Below are positions 9,132-17,808 of a stretch of 20,899 bases of DNA, one piece after another (positions within the stretch are counted from its first letter, which is position 1; the number at the start of each line of letters is the position of its first letter). Source of the stretch: Suillus spraguei (taxonomy: Eukaryota > Basidiomycota > Agaricomycetes > Boletales > Suillaceae). The notes under the pieces are model-generated. The model ran no database searches. It had not been told where the DNA came from and saw only the letters and a program-made list of their open reading frames with translations. The stretch covers positions 1 through 20,899 of the forward strand of contig JABCPU010000940.1 of assembly GCA_016800925.1 (NCBI GenBank), in the 5' to 3' direction. The position numbers and the translations under genes were made by a program.

Positions 9132-9268
9132 GATGGATATGGATTGGAGCGGATTGGTGGATCGGATATGTGAACTGGATTGGATGGGTGGATCAGATAT
9201 GTGTAGATTGGGTGTCTGGATGTCCATGGATTGGATTTGATCTAGACCTGAATGTACGGTATATGACA

Positions 9269-9451
9269 ATGAGGTGCATTATTACATAGATGCATTAGAT
9301 GAAGATGCGTTGGAGCCTGCTTCCCTGCTGTCAAATGAGTGCAAGACAACACTTGATATTACAAAATGAGACATACAACAGTACACTATCAGACTACCAT
9401 ATGGTCCTGTGAGTCTGCTGGTGCCTGCCATGGTGCGCTGTCACAAAGCAG
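9269..9451. other. Spacer between LTR copy E and the gene remnant at 9452
   Basis: It begins with the second ATGAG target duplication. No open frame, hairpin or repeat was recognised. Confidence 0.4.
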
Positions 9452-10063
9452 TCACTTCTCTTCCAACCACTCAAGCCTTATTGCCTCATCCAATGAGTAG
9501 AAAATGATGGCTTGGTTTTCATGTTCAGCCAGGAAGTTGGCAATGGCCAGGCACTCTTTGCTAGTAATGTTTGTGCACTTGTTGAGCAGGGAGATGGTGT
9601 TTCCAATATGTGTTCCAGGCTGTGCTAGTACTAGTGGTGGTGGAGCTAGCATCAGACTCTTCTGCATCTCACGCACTACTTCAACAAGGTTCTTCATCAT
9701 TTCCATACCCTCCTGTTGTGCTAATAAAGTGGCAGATGGTGGCCAACTTCACTTCTGGGAACCTGCAACTGACTCAGCACTAGGGTTAAGTGTGCTGAAC
9801 TTGCATTTGCTATGGCTGATGCTCGTCCATGCTGAATCTGTGGTGGAACCTCCACTGGAGGTTGCAAGAAAGGTAGATGGAACAGGCGGTGCATGGGAAT
9901 CCAGATCAACTGATGATGGAGGCGCTACTGGTGGAGGCACTGCACTCTCTGTTGCTGGGGGAATGGGAGTTGAGACAGCAGTGGGCTGGTACATATGTGA
10001 ATTTTTTGTCTGGTTTGGCATTAACTGTTCTATAATATTAAAGTGTTCCAAGCCCTTTGACAT
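9452..10063 (-). pseudogene. Unidentified gene with one in-frame TGA
   Basis: Two open stretches, 10063-9749 and 9706-9452, lie in the same frame and are separated only by a TGA at 9751-9749. Read through it, the product is about 203 residues. The N-terminal half is rich in Pro, Ser and Thr (TPIPPATESAVPPPVAPPSS) and looks disordered. The C-terminal half looks folded: MKNLVEVVREMQKSLM, then NTISLLNKCTNITSKECL, ANFLAEHENQAIIFYSLDEA and RLEWLEEK at the end. An acceptor-like ATCTTCAG lies upstream near 10090, so an earlier exon is possible. I do not recognise the family. The TGA would be CGA if one C-to-T change is reversed. Possibly a transposon-borne gene, given the surroundings. Confidence 0.5.
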
Positions 10064-10254
10064 AAAGGGCTTTGCATGAGGATGTGACTGAAGATAATGT
10101 CATTAAGGAGCACACAATTTATCACAGTACTTTGGTGAAACATGCCCAGGCATCATCCTTTCTATCAGTAATACCTGCCCCATTCTCATCACTTCATGTG
10201 AAGCCTGATGTACACTTTATCTCAATGACACTGTGATATGCTTTTTTTAACTAT

Positions 10255-10314
10255 TGTTAAGACCATACTCAAAGGGTGAAAGATCCAAAGGGCTTTGGCC
10301 TCAGTTCGTGCACT
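10255..10314 (+). mobile_element. LTR copy B, first 60 bases of the LTR split by inversion
   Basis: TGTTAAGACCATACTC through CAGTTCGTGCACT, close to the first 60 bases of copies A, C and D, then homology stops dead. The five bases in front are ACTAT (10250-10254). Copy A' at 6143-6615 starts one base later in the LTR and is followed by the same ACTAT on its own strand. Confidence 0.85.
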
Positions 10315-10450
10315 AATAGTCCATTACTGATGCTTTAAAGCAAAGGTTTGTCATGACTTTCTATGAGTCAGAGATAGAAGTGTGTTTTATGCTTCATTAT
10401 AGCTTTAATATTGGACACCCTGAGGGGATCACTGACTGTCTGAACTGAGC
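10315..10450 (-). pseudogene. Tc1/mariner transposase, N-terminal part split off by inversion
   Basis: The minus strand reads LLSLTHRKS, a stop, QTFALKHQ, a stop and WTI, matching the region just before the first catalytic Asp in Tc1/mariner transposases (LLS..HR.ARL.FA..H..WT..DW). It breaks off at 10315. Joined to 6616, the next residues are DWRWVIWSDE, with a loss of about two bases at the junction. Upstream (10450-10586) the homology fades. Confidence 0.7.
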
Positions 10451-10586
10451 TAGTAATAGAGGTAATTTAATTAATGATTTTTATAGACTTAGTAGCACTG
10501 ATAGCCTGCTTAGTTAGAATATAATGAATAAAATATCTGTTATCATATATAGTGAGCTTTCAAGTTAGCTATGAAATAGCTTAAAC

Positions 10587-10756
10587 ACCACAATATTAGT
10601 ATTCTATAATGACCAGCACAGTCCCAAAACCTCAAACCTATCAAATATCTCTGGTAATTACTCAAGAAATTGCATACAGCCTGTTAAAATTCACAATAGG
10701 GGCTATTTCAGCTATAGGACAAAGTTGTAGCAGGGTAGAGCAAGATAGCTAGGGAT
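10587..10756 (+). repeat. 170-base duplicated transposase segment, copy 2
   Basis: Identical by eye to 6915-7084. It again contains the NLKPIKYLW-coding block of the transposase C-terminus. It lies 272 bases beyond the right inversion break; copy 1 lies 299 bases inside the left one. Confidence 0.85.
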
Positions 10757-11077
10757 TGAAATTATGTGGTTGGTGACGTGCATGCATCCACTCTGAAGTC
10801 TGTGCAAAGCCACTCGAGTACCAATGGACAAACATGTGAGACAGCGTCTGGTGCTTGATGCTGCATTGTGCGGAGTGTAGCAAAGGACTTGGAACATTGA
10901 TGAGAAAGGCACAGACATGATGGTACATACAGTCATATCGCATGGAGAGGAGGAAAGACCATCGGAGACATCGAACCCAATGAGAAACGAGGGACTTGAT
11001 GCATTCAGGGCAGTGAAATTGAGAGATAAAGGCAGGGACATGAATTAATGGTTGAGACTGGAGCAGGTCGCGGTCTC
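10757..11077. repeat. Partial copy of the hairpin-array element
   Basis: Contains the module CATGGAGAGG...AGACCATCGGAGACATCGAAC (about 10940-11030), also found near 11160, 12490 and 12880. A hairpin with 11-base arms and an ACAT loop (minus strand ATGT) is at 10914-10939. Minus-strand frames here (10712-11041) are a by-product of the repeat. Confidence 0.55.
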
Positions 11078-12215
11078 ATGTAGGGTGGTGAAGTCCGATG
11101 GTCGAGAATAGCTCAAGTTAGTCCCCATTAACCCGAACTAGATGTACATGACCATGCAAACAGTCGTGCCATGTAGAGAAGGGGGAAGACAATCAGAGAC
11201 ATCGAGCCAGGTATTAACAAGGGACTTGGTACGTTCAAGGTGGGAACATGACCATACAAACAGTCATGCCATAGGGAAGGAAGGAAGCATACAGAAGGAC
11301 CCCTACAACAATGAGCTCAGCAATACAAACCGTCGAGTCCATGTGCAAGGAAAGTGAAGGTAAATTAAATGTATAGCAAGGATTCATGGACTTGGAACTT
11401 TGAGATGCAAAGAGCCCAACAATGCCAAATAAATTATGTAATGATTACCTCAATTGATGGTTTCATTTCACACATGACACATAGACTAAGTAATCTACTT
11501 TCTTGAACTTCCCCTGGCGCGATGGTATGTACCATCATGTCCATCTCCCTTGGCTATGACATGACAGTTTGTATCGTTGTGTCTTTCCTTCATTCACCTG
11601 CAATTTTGTCATGATGACAAATGATGAAGCTTTTGTTGCCCGGAGCTCGATGGTTTGTACCGTTGAGCTCGTGATGCTTGATGCTCTTTCACCTCAATGA
11701 TCCTTGTCTTCCTACTCCATGGTCCAATGTCCCCAATGGACGGCCTTTCACCATATTTACGCTTCACACGGCACAACTGTATGTATGGTCATGTGTTGTT
11801 TTTCGTCGCCTGCTTACCCTCCCGACTTCAACTGGTCATCATTGTGTTCCTTTCTCCCCATCGTTTCAGTTACATGACAGAACACTGTACTACACAAATT
11901 TTTCTTTATTTTAAACTCAAAAGGTCATCCCGGCCGTTTATTCCTCCACGATACGTACATCCCTGCAACGTGTGCATAATGTCATTAGCATCACCTCACT
12001 CATTCACCTCCCTACTTGTGTGAAATATTTGTACTGTTATCGTCACTAGCTCCCTTTTTCAATTCAACTTCAGCAGTCTTGATCCACATATTCAATTTAA
12101 ACCCCGTGTGTCACCACCCTCTATTGTTGCATTCCACTTCCACTTTCCACACCAACTCCATTGTTATTGATCCCTTATAATTACAAGAAACAATCTGCAC
12201 TCCTTTTCCACATAC
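11078..12215. repeat. Hairpin-array element, copy I
   Basis: Non-coding repeat that matches 12771-13810 in order and content. It opens with GGTGAAGTCCGATGG and closes near CTGCACTCCTTTTCCA. It carries seven short hairpins (11147, 11247, 11313, 11521, 11560, 11643 and 11772). Hairpins in the left half have ACAA-type loops on the plus strand, those in the right half mainly TTGT or ATGT, so the two halves are inverted relative to each other. The right third holds CCACATATTCAATTTAAA and CACCACCCTCTATTGTT, both found in copy II. No coding potential seen. Type of mobile element unknown. Confidence 0.65.
11643..11670 (+). other. Hairpin with 12-base arms and TTGT loop
   Basis: Arms GAGCTCGATGGT and ACCGTTGAGCTC. 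Ten Watson-Crick pairs plus two G-T pairs on the plus strand, so an RNA of this strand would pair all twelve. The counterpart in copy II is at 13280-13307. Confidence 0.7.
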
Positions 12216-12770
12216 AATACAAACTATGTCAACAGCACATCGTTAATACCCAAATATTTTGAAATGAAAAATAAATTGTCGCCCATGCCCATTCCTCATC
12301 GCCACCTAGTCCAAAAACCTTTGCTTTGCAACCTCAAAACCTCTTCTTACTGGGTAGGCCTCAGACCTAGATGGACTCTAGTGCAGGGCATGGCATGGTT
12401 GAGTCTACATGCATGCTACCCATCTAGAGTCACAGGCGTGCGCTGAAAGCTCAAAGTAGAGCTTCAAATTATCTCCAATAAATGCCATCAAGTGGGAAGA
12501 CCATAGGGGATGCCTGGTCAGGTAGTACCGAAGGTCTGGAAACATTGATGAAAAGGGGGGAGTCAGAAGATGAACGTGATGGTGGTTTGGAACCAATGAA
12601 ACAGATATGTGCAGCCCAGAATCCGATGATATCCAGGGTACAAGTTGATAAATTACCTAGAGCTTTATATGATGATGAATAGCTTGCAGGACTGACTAGG
12701 CGCAAAGTGGAGAGATCGTCAATCTCAACTCAAAGATTTATGTGAGTGAAAGTCGCAATGGTTTAGTGTT
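12216..12770. other. Spacer between the two hairpin-array elements, with one partial module
   Basis: A stretch at about 12490-12590 (GGGAAGACCATAGGGGATGC, then GAAGGTCTGGAAACATTGATG) is a diverged module of the element. The frames at 12264-12446, 12482-12682 and the overlapping minus frames have no family features. Confidence 0.4.
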
Positions 12771-13228
12771 ATATGGTCTGTAAGGTGAAGTCCAATGGCC
12801 TAGAATGACAGGTAGTCTCATGAGAAGTACTTCACTGACTCCAGCCAGATGACATGACCGTACAAACAGTCATGCCGCATGGAGAAGGGGGAAGATCATC
12901 AGAGACATTGAACCAGGGAGTAGCGAAGGACTCAAAATGTTCAAGGCAATGAAACCAGAAGAGAAACAACTTTACAAGGGAAGGAAGGGAGCATGATGAT
13001 GAAGAATGCTGAACTTCGACGCCTGCGATGAGCTCGGCAGTACAAACCATCGAGTCCATGTACAAGGAGTGAGGGTAACAGAAGTTTGGTGATTTTGGAA
13101 GAGCACAAACAATGCTAAATAACTTATGTAATAATGCCACTTCGAGATTTTGCGCCTCTGGTCAGACTTATCTACTGCTACTGCCTTCCCCTGGTGCACC
13201 ATCATGTCTGAATCTACCTCGGCTATGG

Positions 13229-13250
13229 CATGACAATTTGTATTGTCATG
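13229..13250 (+). other. Perfect hairpin with 9-base arms and TTGT loop
   Basis: Arms CATGACAAT and ATTGTCATG, fully complementary, around TTGT. The counterpart in copy I (11560-11581) has different arm bases but keeps the loop and eight of nine pairs counting G-T. Confidence 0.75.
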
Positions 13251-13279
13251 TCTTTCCTTATGATGACCATTGTTGCCAG

Positions 13280-13307
13280 GAGCTTGACAGTTTGTACTGT
13301 TGAGCTC
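13280..13307 (+). other. Hairpin with 12-base arms and TTGT loop
   Basis: Arms GAGCTTGACAGT and ACTGTTGAGCTC, ten Watson-Crick and two G-T pairs. Compared with 11643-11670, three or more arm positions differ, yet pairing is retained. Confidence 0.7.
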
Positions 13308-13810
13308 ATAATTCTAGTCTTCCTGCGGATGGCCTTTCCCCTATTCCCACAGCATGACTGTATGTATGGTCATATCATGTCTTTTTTTTGTCACACGCTT
13401 GCCCTCTTGACTGAAATGTCGTGTTCCCGCCTCCCCATCATTGCTGTTATGTGACAGACAGGACAATGTACTATCCAAATCTACCCTCTGCTTAAATGTA
13501 TTTCAAATTTGCAAAGTCCTCCCAGCTGTTGTTTATCCCTCTGCCCCTACAACAATGCACGATGGTGTTAGGTCACCCAACTCATTCACATTCACTTCCC
13601 CGCTCATGTGAAATTTATACTGTTATTGTCACTAGCTTCATTTTGTCCTCAGCCTTTTCCATTCAACTTTGACGGTCTTTATCCACATATTCAATTTAAA
13701 TCCCGCGTGTCACCACCCTCTATTGTTATCTTCCACTTTCCATACACATTCATTGTTATCAATCCCTTATACTTATAATTGTAAGAGAGTCTGCACTCCT
13801 TTTCCATCCA

Positions 13811-13996
13811 CCTGTCGCACTAAAATAGTTTGTACTGTCACACACTTCCCTCACTCTCTACTGTATCATTCTACATGTTGACCCATAACTACTGCCAGAT
13901 CTAACACATCAGTTCATACTGTTGTGGTAGAAGCTTGGTTGTGGTTCTTGTCTACTGTGTCTTTCTGCACGTCAACTTAACTCTTCCGACCATCCA
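13811..13996. other. Spacer before the gene remnant at 13997; nothing recognised
   Basis: Between the end of the hairpin element and the first supported codon of the next gene. It may include the 5' leader of that gene; no promoter motif could be chosen. Confidence 0.35.
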
Positions 13997-14191
13997 ATGA
14001 CTGCCGATCTCAAAGTCTTTGTGCGTGATGGGAAGGTCTTCACTTCTCTCACAGCGTGCTTCTTGCCTGAAGTTATTCCATACCAGCTTCCCTGGAGCCC
14101 TCACAACAATCATGATTATTCTCCCGATGACAGTGATGCGCCACTCACTCCTTGCTGGGCCTATGCGTCGTGTACATGGTTTCCTGTTGTG

Positions 14192-14911
14192 TGTTAAGAC
14201 CGTACTCAAGGGGTGAAAGATCTGAAGGGCTTTGGCCTCAGTTCGTACACTGTGCCCTTGTCCGAGTAATGCCTCTTATTTCAGAGAGGAGATATATGTC
14301 CAAAGATCCGGAAGGAGTTGCATGGCGGATCCGGACATCCGAAGGTATCGGATATGGTACGTCGAAGGTTATCCGGAGCGCGGGGATGGAAAGAGGACTA
14401 AGGCTAGCTTTGGAACAGATTCCTAACTAGAAACTGACAGAGGTAGACTATCCGAAGATAGAGTCGGAGATATAGACTAAAGGAATCAATCCCAAGTCTC
14501 AGAAGATGACTTTGAGCAGAAAGTGACTAAAGTCCGAAGGAAGCGGAATGAGCAGAATCTAAGATGATATTCGAACTAAGGTTCTACGGAGATCTACAAG
14601 TGGTTTATATATGGTAAATATCTAAGACGGATAATCAACAAGTCTGGGACCAGGGCATGTATGAAGTGTACGGAATCTAAGTTAATGCGCAGTGGATCAT
14701 AACACGAATCGAAATGAAAACAGTAAGGTCTGACACAGGAAACTATACACAGCAGTCCGAACAGGTAAGTGACGACAGGAGATAACGCAGATATACACAA
14801 GGAATAAGTGCGGAAGTGAGCACATTCTGAGCATCCGGCAGGATCTGTGGATGACGAAATAGAATCGATCGATCTGATGATATGTCATGGGATAGAAGTA
14901 TGTATATGACA
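14192..14911 (+). mobile_element. Solo LTR, copy C, inserted in the gene at 13997
   Basis: Starts TGTTAAGACCGTACTC and ends GTATGTATATGACA. The flanks are TTGTG (14187-14191) and TCGTG (14912-14916), a 5-bp target duplication with one change. The first 450 bases align well with copies A and D. From about 14640 the sequence has many one- or two-base losses against both. Confidence 0.8.
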
Positions 14912-15004
14912 TCGTGCTTCCTAGGTTGATGGCCCATCTGATGTCTGAATCACACCAGGTTTTCTCTCCGCACAGAGGTCGATGCACATGAAGTACATGT
15001 CCTC

Positions 15005-15749
15005 TGTTAAGACCATACTCAAGGGGTGAAAGATCTGAAGGGCTTTTGGCCTCAGTTTGTGCACTGTGCCCTTGTCCGAGTAATGCCCTTATTTCAGAGA
15101 GGAGATATATGTCCAAAGATCCGGAAGGAGTTGGTGGCAGATCTGGACGTCCGAAGGTATTGGATATGGTACGTCCGAAGGTTATCCGGGGTGTAGGGAA
15201 GGAACGAGGATTAAGGCTAGCTTCGGAATGGATTCCTAACTAGAAACTGACAGAGGTAGACTATTCGAAGATAGAGTCAGAGATATAGACTATAGGAATC
15301 AATCCCAAGTCTCGGAAGATGACTTAGAGTGGAAAGTGACTCAAGTCTGGAGGAAGCAGAATGAGTAGAATCTAAGATGATATTCGAACTAAGGTTCTAC
15401 AGAGATCTACAAGTGGTTTATATACAGTAAATATCTAAGACGGATAATCAACAAGTCGGGACGAGGCTATGTACGAAGTGTAACGGAAGTCTATTAGTTA
15501 ATGCGCAGCGGATCAGTAAGCACGAATTGGAAATGAAACACAGGTAACGGATCAGTGACACAGGATGGAAGTATACACAGCTGGAATACCGGAAACAGGA
15601 GGAATGATGAAAGGAGATAGACGCAGATATACACAAGGGAGTTAGAGTGCGAGAAGAGGGCACATTCAGATGGGTGATCCGGACAGGAACTGTGGACCGG
15701 ATGGAAATAGAATCGATTGGATCAGAGATCAGAAGTATGGTATATGACA
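15005..15749 (+). mobile_element. Solo LTR, copy D, inserted in the gene at 13997
   Basis: Starts TGTTAAGACCATACTC and ends GTATGGTATATGACA. The flanks TCCTC and CCATC do not match, so no target duplication is seen. It lies 93 bases after copy C in the same orientation. Those 93 bases read as host coding sequence rather than retrotransposon interior, so C and D are two insertions and not the two ends of one element. Confidence 0.75.
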
Positions 15750-15946
15750 CCATCGCAACATCAGAGAAAGATGGTATGAGCTGGAGAAGAAATTGATCTG
15801 GTGCCAGGAGCATTTGGGTGCTGGGATGTTTGTTCCATGGGAGACCGTACTCCCACGGGCTCCAGCTATGTTGGGGTATCTTCATTCACATGAGAACGCC
15901 AAACTCGCTATAAAGATTGCACTAAGGTCGCGCAACGCATTTTTAT

Positions 15947-15993
15947 GTACGTTAATCTCTATTCCTATTGTATTGTGACTGACATTTTTCTAG
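15947..15993 (+). other. Intron in the gene remnant at 13997-16330
   Basis: Forty-seven bases from GTACGT to TTTCTAG. Removing it joins RSRNAFL to IAAACTWHIM in frame (the split codon is T|TA). Confidence 0.65.
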
Positions 15994-16369
15994 TAATCGC
16001 GGCTGCCTGTACATGGCACATTATGAGTCATCAATATTGAGGATCCAATTGCCCTTGGATGTCCATCTTGACCAATGACCGCAAGTGCCCCATACTGGCT
16101 GAATGGGTTCTTGAACTATTGCGTTCATTTGTAGGAGATCTTTTGGCCGATGTTGAATGCACTGGAGTGTTCATCTCCCTCCTAAAACCAAAACCCATCC
16201 ATCTGGGTCTGCTGCACTAAGGATGCGCCTGTTGTGGACCCTATGTTGCATCACTACATTCCCTCCTGGGAAGCCCTTGCCTCTGCAACTGCACATATTA
16301 CAGTGAACTATCTCCGTATTATATGAGTGAACGGATGTGCATAATATCCATATGATACAGGCCAGTGGG

Positions 16370-16800
16370 ACCATGGGCCCATGGTAGAAATATCCTCGTT
16401 GATGACGGATGGGCTGGGAGGAATATTATTCCGATGACAAGCAGGTGGGCCCATGCAAGGAATATGTAGAGTAGATGAGTGGGCCAATGTACATGAATAT
16501 CTGGTAGACGGATGGGCCGAGGTAGTTGGATATCATGTAGATGGGTGTATCAAGGTAGATGTGAATCAAATAGACAGGTATGTGAAGGGTACTTGTTATC
16601 ACATACACGGGTGGGCCCAGACACATATTAAATTAGACGGTATTAGACGGGTGAGCTGAGAGTGTTATATAAATATTTATTAGAGGGTGGGCTGAGGGTG
16701 TTGTACAGTATATTATATTAGACGGGTGGGCCGAGGGTGGTATAAAATATAGATGGGTGGGCCCATGTGTATGATAATGGTAGACATGACGGAGCTGAGG
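16370..16800. repeat. Degenerate minisatellite, about 33-base unit with GGGCC core
   Basis: The core GACGGGTGGGCC(C/G)A recurs near 16375, 16446, 16481, 16514, 16611, 16685, 16725 and 16757. Spacings are mostly near 33 or multiples of it. Between cores the sequence is AT-rich (ATATTAGAC-like). Confidence 0.6.
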
Positions 16801-16845
16801 GAGTTGCATATCATCTGAATCAGAGGAGGTAATAAATCACAGTTA

Positions 16846-17640
16846 CTGAGTTCCCGGAGCAGCAGGTGCTGTCTTGACATGGCCTTTTATGGCGCTTAGG
16901 TTGTCTTGTAGAATGTGGAAACTGGGGTGCGAGGCTTGTGTTGCCCTACAAGACACCCAGCTCCGACCCCCGAAAATCAGATGAAGCATACCAAGTTCCG
17001 AGTTCCGAGACCCAGGTCTCGACACATAATTCAGTCAATATGAGACACCCAGTTCCGACCCCCAAATTTGAGTGAAGCATACCAAGTTCCGGGAGCAGCA
17101 AGTGATCTCTTGAAATGGCCTTTATGGCGCTTAGGTTATCTTGTAGAATGTGGAAAGCGGGGTGCGAGGCTTGTGTTGCCCTACAAGACACCCAGTTCCG
17201 ACCCCCGAAAATCAGATGAAGCATACCAAGTTCCGAGTTCCGAGACCCGGGTCTCGACACATAATTCAGTCAATACGAGACACCCAGTTCCGACCCCCGA
17301 AATTTGAGTGAAGCATACCAAGTTCTGGGAGCAGCAAGTGATCTCTTGAAATGGCCTTTATGGCGTTAGGTTGTCTTGTAGAATGTGGAAAGCGGGGTGC
17401 GAGGCTTGTGTTGCCCTACAAGACACCCAGTTACGACCCCCGAAAATCAGATGAAACTTTACCAAGTTCCCAAGTTCCAAAGTTCCGAAGTTCCGAGACC
17501 CAGGGTCTCTGCTTGACATGGCCCTTTTATGGGTGCTTATATTGTCTTGTAGAATGTGGACACCAGGATGCAAAAGTGGTTGCCCTATGAGATGCCAAGT
17601 TCCGAACCTGGGTCTCAACAAATGAATATCAGATATCCAG
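16846..17640. repeat. 236-base tandem repeat, about three copies
   Basis: The block TTCCGGGAGCAGCA starts at 16851, 17087 and 17323, exactly 236 bases apart. Copies 1 and 2 are nearly identical; copy 3 is truncated near 17500 and followed by a diverged partial copy. Each unit holds the inverted pair GTCTTGTAG / CTACAAGAC about 50 bases apart, and a GAGACCC-GGGTCTC palindrome. Frames through it are repeat artefacts. Confidence 0.85.
17241..17256. other. Perfect 16-base palindrome in the 236-base repeat
   Basis: CGAGACCCGGGTCTCG equals its own complement. The copy at about 17005 has one change at the centre (CCAGG), the one at about 17496 is altered. Confidence 0.8.
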
Positions 17641-17808
17641 CACACTTCCAATCATCTGGTATTTCATTGAGCAATGGATGATATTACAGCTTTGAAAGCC
17701 AACATCATCCAAGGTTCCCTTATCTGATCCTCGCTATCTCCACCCCCTTTAACACCAAAGTCTGGACATCCAGCATTCAGCGTCTGATTTCCCAATATCA
17801 ACTTCAAC
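17641..17808. other. Region upstream of the TET/JBP-like gene
   Basis: Short interval between the 236-base repeat and the first supported ATG. It could hold the promoter or an unrecognised first exon; the minus-strand frame at 17664-17873 is not supported. Confidence 0.35.

Larger units (their letters stand above)
7733..9268 (+). mobile_element. Long solo LTR, copy E, with perfect target duplication
   Basis: It starts TGTTACGACC and ends CGGTATATGACA. The flanking five bases are ATGAG on both sides (7728-7732 and 9269-9273). Blocks shared with copy A include GGCTTGGCCTCAG, the CCCCTTACCCGAGTA region, TTTATATACTGTA and the 3' end. At 1,536 bases it is about twice the length of copy A, partly through internal repeat growth (8167-8422 and 9064-9131). 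It is a related subfamily of the same LTR with no internal coding region. Confidence 0.8.
12771..13810. repeat. Hairpin-array element, copy II
   Basis: Direct copy of 11078-12215, about 1.6-1.7 kb downstream. Hairpins at 12853-12874, 13030-13057, 13229-13250, 13280-13307 and 13354-13373 follow the same order as in copy I. The tail CCACATATTCAATTTAAATC, CACCACCCTCTATTGTTAT and CTGCACTCCTTTTCCA matches copy I. Divergence is substantial, so the copies are old. Confidence 0.65.
13997..16330 (+). pseudogene. Unidentified gene broken by two LTR insertions, a stop and frameshifts
   Basis: The host reading frame can be followed around LTRs C and D. Part 1 (13997-14191): MTADLKVFVRDGKVFTSL, ACFLPEVIPYQLPWSPHNN, CWAYASCTWFPVV. 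Part 2 (14917-15004, between the LTRs): LPRLMAHLMSESHQVF, then EVDAHEVHVL after a one-base shift. Part 3 (15751-15946): HRNIRERWYELEKKLIWCQE, HLGAGMFVPWETVLPRAPAM, KLAIKIALRSRNAF. A 47-base intron follows (15947-15993), then LIAAACTWHIMSHQY, TGA (16038-16040), SNCPWMSILTNDRKCPILAE, LLADVECTGVFI, and after a frameshift KDAPVVDPMLHHYIPSWEAL. It resembles hypothetical proteins of mushroom genomes in style, but I can name no domain. Part 1 ATG is the likely start. Confidence 0.6.

Noticed and set aside
10914..13373. CRISPR-like array
   Set aside because: Hairpins are irregularly spaced, differ in arm sequence and orientation, and the setting is eukaryotic.
10712..13454. Minus- and plus-strand frames sharing MTVCTVMS-like and SMVCTAEL-like peptides
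   Set aside because: The shared peptides are translations of the CATGAC and GAGCTC hairpins. Similar peptides appear on both strands and in several frames, so they are not protein-coding.
14192..15749. Copies C and D as the two LTRs of one short retrotransposon
   Set aside because: The 93 bases between them read as host coding sequence that links the flanking exons, and C has its own near-perfect target duplication.
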